From: DASRRB01 sp036732755
GTDB taxonomy: Bacteria > Planctomycetota > B15-G4 > SIAN01
Reading direction: 5' to 3'
Length of the DNA: 53,653 bases
Assembly: GCA_036732755.1 (NCBI GenBank)
Contig: DAINBU010000016.1
Coordinates: forward strand, 1-53,653
A program made the position numbers and the translations under genes. The notes below the pieces were generated by a model. The model saw only the letters and a program-made list of their open reading frames with translations, ran no database searches and had not been told where the DNA came from. Position 1 is the first letter of the stretch, and every line of letters starts with the position of its first letter. Below, in pieces: positions 26,801 to 34,476 of the stretch.

Positions 26801-29800
26801 CGCGCACGAGGAACATCGACTCGGCCGGATCGGCCGCGTCGAGCGCGCCCGTCTCGTCGCGATGCTCGACGTCGAAGCGGCAGAGCAGGCCGGCCGCGTC
26901 GTAGAAGTAGTCGCACGCGACGCGCGACCCCAGCGAGCCGCCGCCACCGCCGAGCGGCGGCGAGAAGGTGCGCGTCACGCGGTCGAGCGCGTCGTACTCG
27001 GTCAGCCCGTCGAAGCCGCGCGCGTCGGTGCACTGCGTGATCCGGCCGAGCGCGTCGCGGACACAGGAGCGCGCCAGTTGCAGCCCCGCCGGGTCGTCGA
27101 CCTGGCTCAGCTCCCAGAGGGTCGTGGCGTCGTAGGTCATGGACGACGTGAACGACGAACCGGGGCCGTTCAGGATCGTCTCGCTCGTGCACTGGCCGAG
27201 CGCGTTGTAGGAGAAGTCGCAGCCGCCGCCGGAGATCGGAGTGCGATACGCCGTGCAGTTGCCGTTCGCGTCGTAGCTCCAGGTGTACTCCTGGCCCAGC
27301 GACGTGACGAGGCTTGTCGCCATGCCGCCGCCCGGATTCTTGCCGCCCTTGATGGTGAGGCCGCCGATCGGATTGCCCGGCCGATTCGATGCGCCGCCCG
27401 TGCCGCCGCCCGGATTCTTCCCACCCTTGATGTTGAGCCCGCCGATCGGACTGCCCGGATGCAGGTCGCCGCCGCAGCCGCCGCCTCCGCCGCCGGCCAT
27501 GCCGCCATGGCCCGATCCGACCCTCTCGACGCCGCCGTTCTGCGCGCCGAGCTTGAGGTTGGCGCCGGGCGCCGCGCTCGAGAGATCGCTCCAGGACGTC
27601 GTTCCGATCGCGACGCCTCTTGCCAGCAGCCCGAACGCCTGCAGCTTCGCCTCGAGATCGTTGATGCGACTCCTCATGTTGGACGTCGCGCCGTACTCGC
27701 CGCCCCACTCGGTGTTCGGCGGGACGTTCGACGCCGAGCGTGCCGTGCTCTTCTTCGGGTTGCGCTTCACGACGATTCCGACGCCCGGGATCGGATTCGA
27801 CGAGCAGTCGGGTTCGTTCGCGTCGCCGGGGCCGACCGACACCGGTCCGAATCCCGTGCGCTCCGACGACGTGCCGGGCTGCCGCTTCACGACGATGCCG
27901 ACGGCCGGGATCGGGTTCGACGCGAACTGCGGCTCCTCGCCGCCGCCGAACTCCTCGCCGCTCCCGCTCGGGCCGATGCGCGCGTTGCTCGAGCCGGGAT
28001 TGCGCTTCACGACGATGCCGACGCCGGGGATCGGGTTCGAGGCGCAGACCGGCTCGGGGCCGCCGGTGAACGGATTGGCGCCGATGGTCTCGTTGGTGCC
28101 GAAGCCCGCGAGGTAGTCGATCGAGACGCTGCGCTCGTCGCCATTGGGCGCGTGGAACGTCGTGATGCGCTCGTTGCCGCCTTCGCGGACGGGGCCGCCG
28201 GGATGGAGGTCGCACTCGTAGGAGTGGCGCAGCTGCGTCCCGTCGGGCAGCGTCTCGCGCGTGCAGAGGCTCTGCGCGTTGAATTCCCAGCTGGTCTCGA
28301 AGTAGGCGGGATCGCTCGCGCGCAGCTGGCCGGTCGGACGGTTGGTCGTGCTGGTGACTGCGACGCCGGGCGTGCAGAAGCCGGTGTACTCGCGCTTCGC
28401 GATGCAGCGGTGGAGCGAGTCGAAGTCGCATTCGGTCAGGCGGCCGAGCGGGTCGTTCTCCAGGATCGTGTAGGTCGAGCCGTGGTCCTCCGCAATCCGG
28501 TCGGCGAACGCCGCGGACCGCAGCATCTCGACGCGCACGAGCTTGTCGTAGTCGATCTGCGTCGGATCGGGCTGCGCCGAGTACTGATACTCCTCGAGCA
28601 CCCGACCCGCGCCGTCGGAAACGGTGAGCAGGTTGTGGTTCAGCAGGTCGTCGACGTTGCCGGTCGTGTAGGTGAAGGTGACCGGATTGGCGAGCGGCGT
28701 CTGCCCCAGGATCTGCGCGCACGAGATCGACGCGAGGTCGCCGTCGCTGCCGCCCCCTCCTCCGCCGCCGTAGTAGAGGTACTGGACGAAGCGGCCGGTC
28801 TGGTCGGCGACCGTCGCGAGCCTTCCGTCGCTCCCGTAGGTGCAGGTGAGCGACTGCCCGAACTGGCTGCTGACCGAGAGGAGCTCGCCGCTGCCTCCGT
28901 ACGCGCAGGTGAGCGCCACGCCGTTGCGGTCGGCGAGCGTCGCGATCTTCCCCTGCGCCGCCGAGCCGTCGAGCGGCCGGAAGGTCATCGTGCTGCGGTC
29001 GGCGAAGGTGAGCGTGAAGGAGCCGTCGAGGTGGAACTCACCGTCTCGAAACATCCCGGTCGCCGTGAACGTGCCGTCGGCCTGTTTCCCGAGGACGTCC
29101 TGACGGCCGTCGCCGCCGTAGAGCGCGACCTGCGTCGCGCTCGACCCCGCGCCCGGCGGGATCGCCTCGATCCGGACGTCCCACGAAGCGAAGTTGCCCG
29201 TGCCGCAGTCGAGGCCGGGCGCGCCGCTCGGGATCAGTCCGTTGGTTCCGGCGCACGAGCGGTAGGTGTGCGACCAGACCAGCGACGGCCCCGCCGGCGT
29301 CGTCATCGCGAGGGCGCACGCCAGGACGCGGACCTCGCCGGGCAGCCCGTCGCTGAACTGGAGCGAAGTGAGTCCGCTCGTGAAGTTCCGGACCGCGCCG
29401 ATGCGCAGCGAGTGCGCGCCGTTCTGCCCCTGCATCAGCTGCCAGACGCGCAGCTGCGCGCCGGCGGAGGCACCGCCGTTGCAGTCGTCGTCGGTCTCGC
29501 GGTAGCGCGTCGCGGAGAAGGTCGCCTCGTCGGGACCGAAGACGCCCTCCGACAGGCCGTCGTCGGGGTAGACGCTGCGGTCGGCCGACGTCGCGTCGTC
29601 GCGGAAGACGAAGGTCGAGTCGCCGGCGTAGTGGACCGTCATCACCGGCGGCATCGTCGGCGGCGAGTCGGTCGCGAAGCTCGCGACTCCGGGCGCGACC
29701 GGCGGCGCGAGCGCGGCGGGCAGCGGCACCAGGAGGAGCGAGACGCACAAGGCCGCCGCAGGAACGACAAGACGAGACAGGGTCCACACGGTGAGCTCCA

Positions 29801-29801
29801 C
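23892..29801 (-). CDS. Giant RHS/YD-repeat exported protein with internal repeat insert
   Basis: About 1,969 residues. The GTG at 29801 gives a proper signal peptide (LVVPAAALCVSLLLVPLP), which the upstream in-frame codons do not. Many YD/RHS repeats follow, such as YGSDGRLATVADQTGRFVQYLY (in parts), YNALGQCTSE, YDALDRVTRTF, YDSLGNQLSE and YEYDGVGRRTRS, expected to form the RHS cocoon. Between two RHS blocks (roughly residues 575-825) is a Gly/Pro-rich insert with three 40-residue and two 26-residue repeats. The usual RHS core end (D-P-x-G-R-F type) is not visible, and the last 90 residues contain CPETGFTQCHDGTW and a beta-rich tail rather than a known toxin. Its role may be adhesion, or toxin display. 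No immunity-like gene follows. Confidence 0.85.
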   Translation of the reverse strand: MELTVWTLSRLVVPAAALCVSLLLVPLPAALAPPVAPGVASFATDSPPTMPPVMTVHYAGDSTFVFRDDATSADRSVYPDDGLSEGVFGPDEATFSATRYRETDDDCNGGASAGAQLRVWQLMQGQNGAHSLRIGAVRNFTSGLTSLQFSDGLPGEVRVLACALAMTTPAGPSLVWSHTYRSCAGTNGLIPSGAPGLDCGTGNFASWDVRIEAIPPGAGSSATQVALYGGDGRQDVLGKQADGTFTATGMFRDGEFHLDGSFTLTFADRSTMTFRPLDGSAAQGKIATLADRNGVALTCAYGGSGELLSVSSQFGQSLTCTYGSDGRLATVADQTGRFVQYLYYGGGGGGGSDGDLASISCAQILGQTPLANPVTFTYTTGNVDDLLNHNLLTVSDGAGRVLEEYQYSAQPDPTQIDYDKLVRVEMLRSAAFADRIAEDHGSTYTILENDPLGRLTECDFDSLHRCIAKREYTGFCTPGVAVTSTTNRPTGQLRASDPAYFETSWEFNAQSLCTRETLPDGTQLRHSYECDLHPGGPVREGGNERITTFHAPNGDERSVSIDYLAGFGTNETIGANPFTGGPEPVCASNPIPGVGIVVKRNPGSSNARIGPSGSGEEFGGGEEPQFASNPIPAVGIVVKRQPGTSSERTGFGPVSVGPGDANEPDCSSNPIPGVGIVVKRNPKKSTARSASNVPPNTEWGGEYGATSNMRSRINDLEAKLQAFGLLARGVAIGTTSWSDLSSAAPGANLKLGAQNGGVERVGSGHGGMAGGGGGGCGGDLHPGSPIGGLNIKGGKNPGGGTGGASNRPGNPIGGLTIKGGKNPGGGMATSLVTSLGQEYTWSYDANGNCTAYRTPISGGGCDFSYNALGQCTSETILNGPGSSFTSSMTYDATTLWELSQVDDPAGLQLARSCVRDALGRITQCTDARGFDGLTEYDALDRVTRTFSPPLGGGGGSLGSRVACDYFYDAAGLLCRFDVEHRDETGALDAADPAESMFLVRDAHLRITRVAKEQRPVFAPPPVLDPALLGIANFATTDFAYDAAGQCVAVSSPAASRGQPSDAMCAATWDERGLLYLRTQGIPGDPSSQVTLYDYDLAGACVGRTRAQPSTLSGYLDRFTFDRFHRLESCTDPMGNVVRFDRDATDLVTCTVRGELRDVPGSSKNTLLARARGRNGFDAGSPWHSPFFGVVTSDHKWYVDRSAPDTLGAVAKQTAVVHHSPAGLVLSVTNDGDTVLEATYDSAGRSASCSDGKTIVVTLRDAMGNAAKTTRTVLKTFFETGDVPTENFTVTRTFDAGGRCTGATDGAGNHESWAFDSYGRCTLYTDANGFAMRGRWDGSVLGGGGVARDYTLLLEADVDGDGTPERLRDLMVGNGEILSVTNSNGDSTLYHRDALGRVVEVVHPDGTTETSTPDDYGQLKKYKRQDGAITTCDFDSKRRVTSVTVTGPPGKAPVPPTVFTWDGLDRVVAIDEVGATRLVYTYDSLGNQLSEMRFGPGPEPVGVTRTFDGRGRRSVTYSSGESFVEMRDALGELVSVWRTLPGGALVSPPVTQIDYVGHRPLRETRENGVVTTWDYRSDGEPALPGSGDLSFDECVSSRSVDASGVVLLLTDLSRDGRQDLVVCGARYGKGPLDPGRRHEQTFDPLHRLVRSVISRRDVAGGSVVTESDVTYTLDLEGLRLTATGGANPGAYTQSKNLPPGDRQMGQYTKWPGGRLQWDDDGNLVKMQSGVGIVHQWHDALDRLVRVSDATGTTIATYEYDGVGRRTRSTVASSNPLSPPDVTDFVYDGPSCIEECDDAGAFKVNVTAGENCDNGFANDYRSGKSTHCNADAVCMWDEGAGRRFVFVSGTVGSGSSVVVERVAFDDAWNPIWLKPNGKPRVGATHSMAGYDWIPAGSDTPIVRGSALGGMGRWCPETGFTQCHDGTWSPQLGRTVCKLALRFAKAGSYTLSSSAAVIHWTLEVRALRIEMK
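27324..27455. repeat. 78-bp tandem repeat (two copies) in the RHS gene
   Basis: Two in-frame units with a 78-base period encode 26 residues each, with the core PIGGLNIKGGKNPGGG and PIGGLTIKGGKNPGGG. They lie in the Gly-rich insert between the two RHS blocks. Confidence 0.8.
27761..28042. repeat. 120-bp tandem repeat (three copies) in the RHS gene
   Basis: Conserved cores begin at about 27761, 27881 and 28001, exactly 120 bases apart. Each encodes SNPIPGVGIVVKRNP or a close variant (SNPIPAVGIVVKRQP), followed by a variable Ser/Gly/Glu-rich stretch that completes 40 residues. Confidence 0.85.
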
Positions 29802-30015
29802 GCAAGTCCTGGAACGCGCTCCTGGCGGCGACGCGTGCACGACTCGCAGCGGATCTCCCGGCGCGGGGGCGGCAGGTTCGGATCGACGCAGAATCCGAAA
29901 CGATCAGTGGCTGCGCGGCCGGAAGTATCCGCCGACCGCGAAGCGGCTCGCAAGACTCGAATCCAGCGGCGACGTTGTTCCTTGGAAATCGGACGCGCCG
30001 CGCGACGCGAACGAA

Positions 30016-31146
30016 CTACGGCGTGACCCAGCTCCCTTCCTTCGCACTCTTCACGCAAGCCCGCAGGAATCGCATCCCGGAAAGTCCATCGGTGACGGTC
30101 GGGAACGGGTGGAGGATCGTCGGCTCGCCGCGGATCGCGGCGGCGAAGGAGCGGTAGAGGTTGGCGAACGCCTCGAGGTAGCCCTCGGGATGTCCCGCAG
30201 GGATGCGCTGCAGCGCCTTCGCCTCGTCGTTCACCCAGCCGTTGCCGGGGCGGCGCAGCTCCTGGGCGCGTTCCTTCCAATGGACATGGAGGTCGTTGGG
30301 GTGCTCCTGCTGCCAGGAGAGCCCGCCCTTCGTCCCGAAGATCCGGATGGCGAGCGCGTTCTCCTTGCCGACGCAGACCTGCGACGCCGCGAGCGTGCCG
30401 GTCGCACCGTTCTTCAGCTTGAAGAGGACCATGCCGTCGTCGTCGAGCGCCCGCCCCTCGACCCACGTCTTCAGGACCGCGAGCAGCGACTCGATGCGCG
30501 AGCCGGTCAGGTGCTCGGCGAGGTTCGCCGCGTGCGTCCCGATGTCCCCCATCGCGCCGCACGGACCGGAGATCTTCGGGTCGACGCGCCAGCTCGCCTG
30601 CTTCTGGCCGGTCTCCTCGAGCTTGTCGCTGAGCCAGCCCTGGAGGTACTCGACGTAGACCTTGCGGATCTCGCCGAGCTGGCCCGACTGGACGAGGTGC
30701 GCCGCCTCGCGCACCATCGGGTAGCCGGTGTAGTTGTGCGTGACGCAGAACTGCAGCTTCGCGTGGGCGACGAGCCGCTCGAGCTCCTCGGCCTCCTCCA
30801 CCGTGATCGTGAGCGGCTTGTCGCAGATGACGTGGAAGCCGCGTTCGAGCGCGAGCTTCGCCGGCGCGAAGTGGAGCGCGTTCGGCGTCACGATCGAGAG
30901 CGCCTGGATGCGCTGCTCGGCCGGCAGCTTCGCCTCGGCCTCGAGCATCCCCTTCCAGTCGCCGTAGATGCGCTTCGGATCGAGGCCGAGCTCCGCCCCC
31001 GTCTTGAGGCTCTTGGCCGGGTCGCTCGAGAAGGCGCCCGCGACCAGCTCGAACTGCCCGTCCATGGCGAGGCAGATGCGATGGACACCGCCGATGAAGG
31101 CGCCCGGCCCGCCGCCGACCATGCCAATGCGAAGCTTGTGGCTCAT
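30016..31146 (-). CDS. Gfo/Idh/MocA family oxidoreductase
   Basis: A 376-residue NAD(P)-dependent sugar or polyol dehydrogenase-like enzyme. The N-terminal Rossmann fold has GMVGGGPGAFIGGVHR. The family lysine is in CDKPLT (normally E-K-P), at about residue 123. The C-terminal alpha/beta domain includes GAMGDIGTHAANLAEHLTG and RIPAGHPEGYLEAFANLY, with conserved Asp/His residues. Substrates range over inositols, hexoses and uronates; none can be assigned. Start ATG at 31146 has a GGAGGA ribosome binding site. A TIM-barrel isomerase of a type often found with such dehydrogenases lies 3.3 kb away at 34477 on the same strand. No signal peptide, so cytosolic. Confidence 0.92.
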   Translation of the reverse strand: MSHKLRIGMVGGGPGAFIGGVHRICLAMDGQFELVAGAFSSDPAKSLKTGAELGLDPKRIYGDWKGMLEAEAKLPAEQRIQALSIVTPNALHFAPAKLALERGFHVICDKPLTITVEEAEELERLVAHAKLQFCVTHNYTGYPMVREAAHLVQSGQLGEIRKVYVEYLQGWLSDKLEETGQKQASWRVDPKISGPCGAMGDIGTHAANLAEHLTGSRIESLLAVLKTWVEGRALDDDGMVLFKLKNGATGTLAASQVCVGKENALAIRIFGTKGGLSWQQEHPNDLHVHWKERAQELRRPGNGWVNDEAKALQRIPAGHPEGYLEAFANLYRSFAAAIRGEPTILHPFPTVTDGLSGMRFLRACVKSAKEGSWVTP

Positions 31147-31276
31147 CCCCGTTCTCCTCCGTCCTCTGTCGCGCCGCGGCAGCGTAGCAGCCGCTGGAAG
31201 ACGAACCGGGAACCCCTACCTTCGTTTCCAGTCCCCCCGCGCCCGCTCCGCGCCGTCCGGAAAAGGAGAGGCTTCC

Positions 31277-32155
31277 ATGCAGTCACGGATGTGGCGTTCC
31301 GCAGTGGCGATCGTCGGGATGGGAGTCGCGACCGTTCTCGCGACGGCAACGGCTTCGGCCGACATCCTTCCGGACAACGACTCGAGGTGGCTCGACCGGC
31401 GCTTCCTGGTGCTGCGCGCCGAACGCTTCGACCCCTACTGTGAGCATCGCCGGAAGATCGGGAAGGGCGACACGTTCGAGTCGATCGCGACGAGCGCGTA
31501 CGGCGACGCGAAGCGCGCGAAGGAGGTCGCGGCTGCGAATCCGAGGCTCGAAGCGGAGCGCCTTCCCGTCGGCGAATGGGTCGTCCTCCCGCCCAAGGAG
31601 GCGCCGCCTCGCGACGCGACCGAGACGCTCGCTTGGGAGTTCTGGATCTACTGCAACCTGTCCGGGTACATGGAGCTGCAGCGCGTCTACCCTGACGAAT
31701 CGCTCGCGATCGGGGGCAAGTACCCGCGGCTCGTCGCCGTTCCCACGGAGCACCACGACGAGTTCGCGAAGGCGGTCGAGGACGCGAAGTCGGCGCCGCC
31801 CGTGAAGCCGGGGCGGCGGGTCTACGTCAACTCCGAGGCGATCGTGCGCGCGGCTCCCTGGGCGATCCCGGCGAAGGATCTGCACGTCGGTTCGTCGGTG
31901 AGTGCGTTCACGGGCGCGGTGGAGAGCACGACCACCGTCCGCGTCGTCGAGCTCGTCGCGACGACCGACAAGCCCGGTCACTTCGTCGTGAAGGAGGAGT
32001 CGGTCGAGTACCGCGACCGCATCGGCAACGTCGTGAAGGCCGGCTTCGACCTGCTCTTCTCGTGGCACAGCATCCCACTCGAGCTGATCGCGCTGATCGG
32101 GGCAATCGGGCTGCGGCGGATGCGCCGCGCGCGCGCCGGCGTGGCAGCGAGCTGA
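31277..32155 (+). CDS. Exported LysM-like protein with C-terminal membrane anchor
   Basis: A 292-residue protein with signal peptide (VAIVGMGVATVLATATASA). Residues 55-110 resemble a LysM or LysM-like module: KIGKGDTFESIATSAYGDAKRAKEVAAANPRL in shorter overlapping parts, ending in LPVGEWVVLPPK. The middle region is unassigned with a beta-rich stretch. A C-terminal hydrophobic helix (LELIALIGAIGLRRMRR) ends in basic residues, as in a sortase-like or simple membrane anchor. The ATG at 31277 is preceded by AAAGGAGAG. A peptidoglycan or envelope role is suggested by the LysM-like part. It is followed after 13 bases by the membrane-protein pair and may share its transcript. Confidence 0.65.
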   Translation: MQSRMWRSAVAIVGMGVATVLATATASADILPDNDSRWLDRRFLVLRAERFDPYCEHRRKIGKGDTFESIATSAYGDAKRAKEVAAANPRLEAERLPVGEWVVLPPKEAPPRDATETLAWEFWIYCNLSGYMELQRVYPDESLAIGGKYPRLVAVPTEHHDEFAKAVEDAKSAPPVKPGRRVYVNSEAIVRAAPWAIPAKDLHVGSSVSAFTGAVESTTTVRVVELVATTDKPGHFVVKEESVEYRDRIGNVVKAGFDLLFSWHSIPLELIALIGAIGLRRMRRARAGVAAS

Positions 32156-32168
32156 CGGCGCCGCGGCC

Positions 32169-33140
32169 GTGACGATCGGGCTGCTCGCGTTGGCGTGCCT
32201 CGTCGCGCTCGTCGCGACGGCGGCGCCGCTCCCGGTCTACGCGGCGACGCTCGTCCTCTTCGGCTTCGCGCACGTCGTGGTCGAGCTGCGCTACGTGCGC
32301 GACCGCTTCGGCGGGCGGATCGACGGGCGACTGGTCGCGACGTGGTTCGCGCTGCTCGGCGGTCTCGCGGCGGTGCGCGCGGCCGACTACGCGCACGTGT
32401 CGATTCCCGGCGGGCGCACGTGGGTCGAGCTCGCGCTGCTCGCGGCGCTCTTCGTCGCCACGGCGCTCGCGACGCGCGGGACGAAGCGTTGGATCGCGCT
32501 CGCGGCAACGGGCGGGTTCGCGGCGCTGGTCGCGTTCGTGTCGCCGGGCGTCGCGATCGTGGTGCTGGCGTTCCTGCACAATCTCACGCCGCTCGGATTC
32601 CTGGTCGAGGCGCTGCGCGGACGACGGCGCGCGTCCGCCCTCGCGCTCGCGCTCGTCGCGTTCGTGGTCGTGCCGGCGCTGATCGTGAGCGGCAACGTCG
32701 GTGCACTGCTCGCGGCGTTGCACGTGCCGGCGAGCGACGGCGCGATCCTCGGGATCGGAACGGCGGCCAACCACTTCTCCGTCTTCGTCCCGGCGCCGCT
32801 GCGCGAGCTCGACCTCGCGCCGCGCCTCTTCGCCGCCGCCGTCTACCTGCAGTGCGCCCACTACTTCGCCGTGCTGCACGTGCTGCCGCGCCTCGCGCGC
32901 GCCGAGCCGGCGGCCGCCGCGGCGCCGTCGCGATCGGCACCGGCGCGCGCGTCTTTCATGGCAGCGGGCGGCGCCGTGCGCGTCGGCGTCGCGCTCGCCG
33001 TCGCGGGCGGCAGTCTCGTCGCGCTCGCCTTTCTGCGCGACTTCGCCGACGGCCGCTCGCTCTACGGCATCGCTGCGTCGGTCCACGCCTGGGTCGAGTG
33101 GCCGCTCTTCCTCGGCCTGCTCCTCGGCGCGGTGCGTTGA
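32169..33140 (+). CDS. Multi-pass integral membrane protein of unknown function
   Basis: A 323-residue protein with about eight hydrophobic segments. Histidines sit in or near the membrane segments: FAHVVVELRYV, AFLHNLTPLGFL, AANHFSVFV, CAHYFAVLHVLP and SVHAWVEWPL. Such regular intramembrane histidines occur in Brp/Blh-like carotene oxygenases and other di-iron or heme membrane enzymes, but I cannot assign it to either. The GTG at 32169 begins the first hydrophobic segment. Its stop overlaps the TTG start of the next small membrane protein (TTGA), so both are likely made together and may form one complex. Confidence 0.6.
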   Translation: MTIGLLALACLVALVATAAPLPVYAATLVLFGFAHVVVELRYVRDRFGGRIDGRLVATWFALLGGLAAVRAADYAHVSIPGGRTWVELALLAALFVATALATRGTKRWIALAATGGFAALVAFVSPGVAIVVLAFLHNLTPLGFLVEALRGRRRASALALALVAFVVVPALIVSGNVGALLAALHVPASDGAILGIGTAANHFSVFVPAPLRELDLAPRLFAAAVYLQCAHYFAVLHVLPRLARAEPAAAAAPSRSAPARASFMAAGGAVRVGVALAVAGGSLVALAFLRDFADGRSLYGIAASVHAWVEWPLFLGLLLGAVR

Positions 33141-33442
33141 TCCACTACCTCTTCGCGCTCGCGACCACGATCGCCGTCGAAGCGCTCGTCCTCGCCGCGC
33201 TCACGCGCGGCCCCGAACGGAAGCGCGTCGTCACCGCGTGCGTCTTCGTGAACTGCCTCACCCATCCGCTCGCGTGGATCCTGAGCAGCGGCGGCCTCCC
33301 GCTCTTCGCGATCGTGGAGTGCTCGGTCATCGTCGCGGAGGCGTGGCTCTACGCCTCGGTCGTGCCGGCGAAGCTGCCGCGCGCGCTGTTCTGGTCGGCG
33401 GCGGCGAACGTGCCGACGCTGCTGCTGTCGTACGTGCTCTAG
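33137..33442 (+). CDS. Small membrane protein coupled to the preceding gene
   Basis: A 101-residue protein starting at the TTG at 33137, four bases before the end of the upstream gene. It has three hydrophobic segments: IHYLFALATTIAVEALVLAAL, then VFVNCLTHPLAWIL, and a longer one through IVECSVIVAEAWLYASV, ending with VPTLLLSYVL. The motif N-C-L-T-H-P inside a membrane segment and the Glu residues in the third segment are the most distinctive features. I do not know its function. The TTG start and four-base overlap match a pattern seen repeatedly in this window, which supports it as a real gene. Confidence 0.65.
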   Translation: MIHYLFALATTIAVEALVLAALTRGPERKRVVTACVFVNCLTHPLAWILSSGGLPLFAIVECSVIVAEAWLYASVVPAKLPRALFWSAAANVPTLLLSYVL

Positions 33443-33458
33443 GTCCGACGCGCTCCCG

Positions 33459-34472
33459 TCACTTCGCCCGCCGCTCGTCGAAGTCGCGGCGCAGCACTTC
33501 GTCCGTGACGTCGGTACGGACGACGACGTGGCGCTTCTCGAGGTACGGGAGGAGATCGAAGCGCCAGTCGTTCACGAAGGTCGCGGGGACCCGGACGACC
33601 TGCGGCGTCCTCTTCGGATCCCAGAGGACGAGGTCGACGCCGCGCGTGGTGAGCCTCGGCTCGACGCCGAAGGAGCGCAAGAGGACGAGGAGCCATTCCA
33701 CGCCGCGAAGCGCCACTTCGGACTCGCGGACGACGCCGCCTGCCGCGGGTGTCGCCGGCGCGTCGGACGGCTCGCGCTCTCGGCGTCGCTTCAGGTAACG
33801 CTCCAGGGTCGGCGCCGCCTCGATGCTCTTCACCAAGGCGCGCGCGTCGCCTTCACTCGCCGGCACGTGCCAGATCAGGGCGCCGTCCACGCACTCGAAC
33901 CAGCGCGCCTTCGCGTCGAGAGCGGCCTTCCAGAGCGTCGCGCTCACCTTGCTCGTGCACCCGAGTTTGCGCCGGAAGTCCAGCTCCTTTTTCGCGTCAG
34001 CGAGCTTCGCGCGGAGCATCTCGTCCAGGATCTCGAAGACGTGGTGCACGTCGCGAACGCGCAGGTGCTGCCAGCCGCAAATGCGCCCCGCGCTGTCCTG
34101 GAACGGTGCGCCCTGATCTACCGTGATCGCTTCGGCGAGCGACGCTTGTAGAGCATCGTTCGATCGGCGCAGTTCGACGAGGTCGGTCAGGTAAACGGCG
34201 TCGAACAGCGCGACGAGCGGCCATCCCGCGAAGAGTTGGTCGAGCTGCCGCTCCGTTCCTTCGACGTCATCCCTCTCCTCCGGCGGCGTGCCGAACAACT
34301 CGAGCTTCCCCGAGGAATGGAGCCCGACGTAGACGAGCTGCGCATCGATCCGATCGCGACCCGCGTCGTACGCGACGCGGATCTCCTGCTCGTCGAAGTC
34401 GAGGCAGCCGGCGAGCAGCGCGAACGTCGCGAGCGCGGCCGAGGCGAACGACCCTCGCAGCGCGCGCCACAC
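33459..34472 (-). CDS. Lipoprotein of unknown function
   Basis: A 337-residue protein with a clear lipoprotein signal: LATFALLAGC, so C23 is the likely modified residue. The mature protein is mixed alpha/beta with many charged residues. Notable stretches are DAQLVYVGLHSSGKLELFG near the N-terminus, ICGWQHLRVRDVHHVFEIL, and a C-terminal strand-rich part FDLLPYLEKRHVVVRTDVTDEV. No domain is recognised. It is preceded by the sugar isomerase gene on the same strand with only four bases between, so co-transcription is likely, though a functional link is not evident. Confidence 0.7.
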   Translation of the reverse strand: MWRALRGSFASAALATFALLAGCLDFDEQEIRVAYDAGRDRIDAQLVYVGLHSSGKLELFGTPPEERDDVEGTERQLDQLFAGWPLVALFDAVYLTDLVELRRSNDALQASLAEAITVDQGAPFQDSAGRICGWQHLRVRDVHHVFEILDEMLRAKLADAKKELDFRRKLGCTSKVSATLWKAALDAKARWFECVDGALIWHVPASEGDARALVKSIEAAPTLERYLKRRREREPSDAPATPAAGGVVRESEVALRGVEWLLVLLRSFGVEPRLTTRGVDLVLWDPKRTPQVVRVPATFVNDWRFDLLPYLEKRHVVVRTDVTDEVLRRDFDERRAK

Positions 34473-34476
34473 GGCG

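Noticed and set aside
27324..28042. Regularly spaced repeats considered as a CRISPR array
   Set aside because: Repeats are in frame, have 120- and 78-base periods with coding meaning, and lie within one continuous gene; no cas genes are present.
24153..30026. A very long plus-strand open frame opposite the RHS gene
   Set aside because: Its product is almost only Arg, Ala, Val, Asp and Glu without any domain, a typical shadow of high-GC codon bias. The minus-strand frame has a signal peptide and clear YD repeats.
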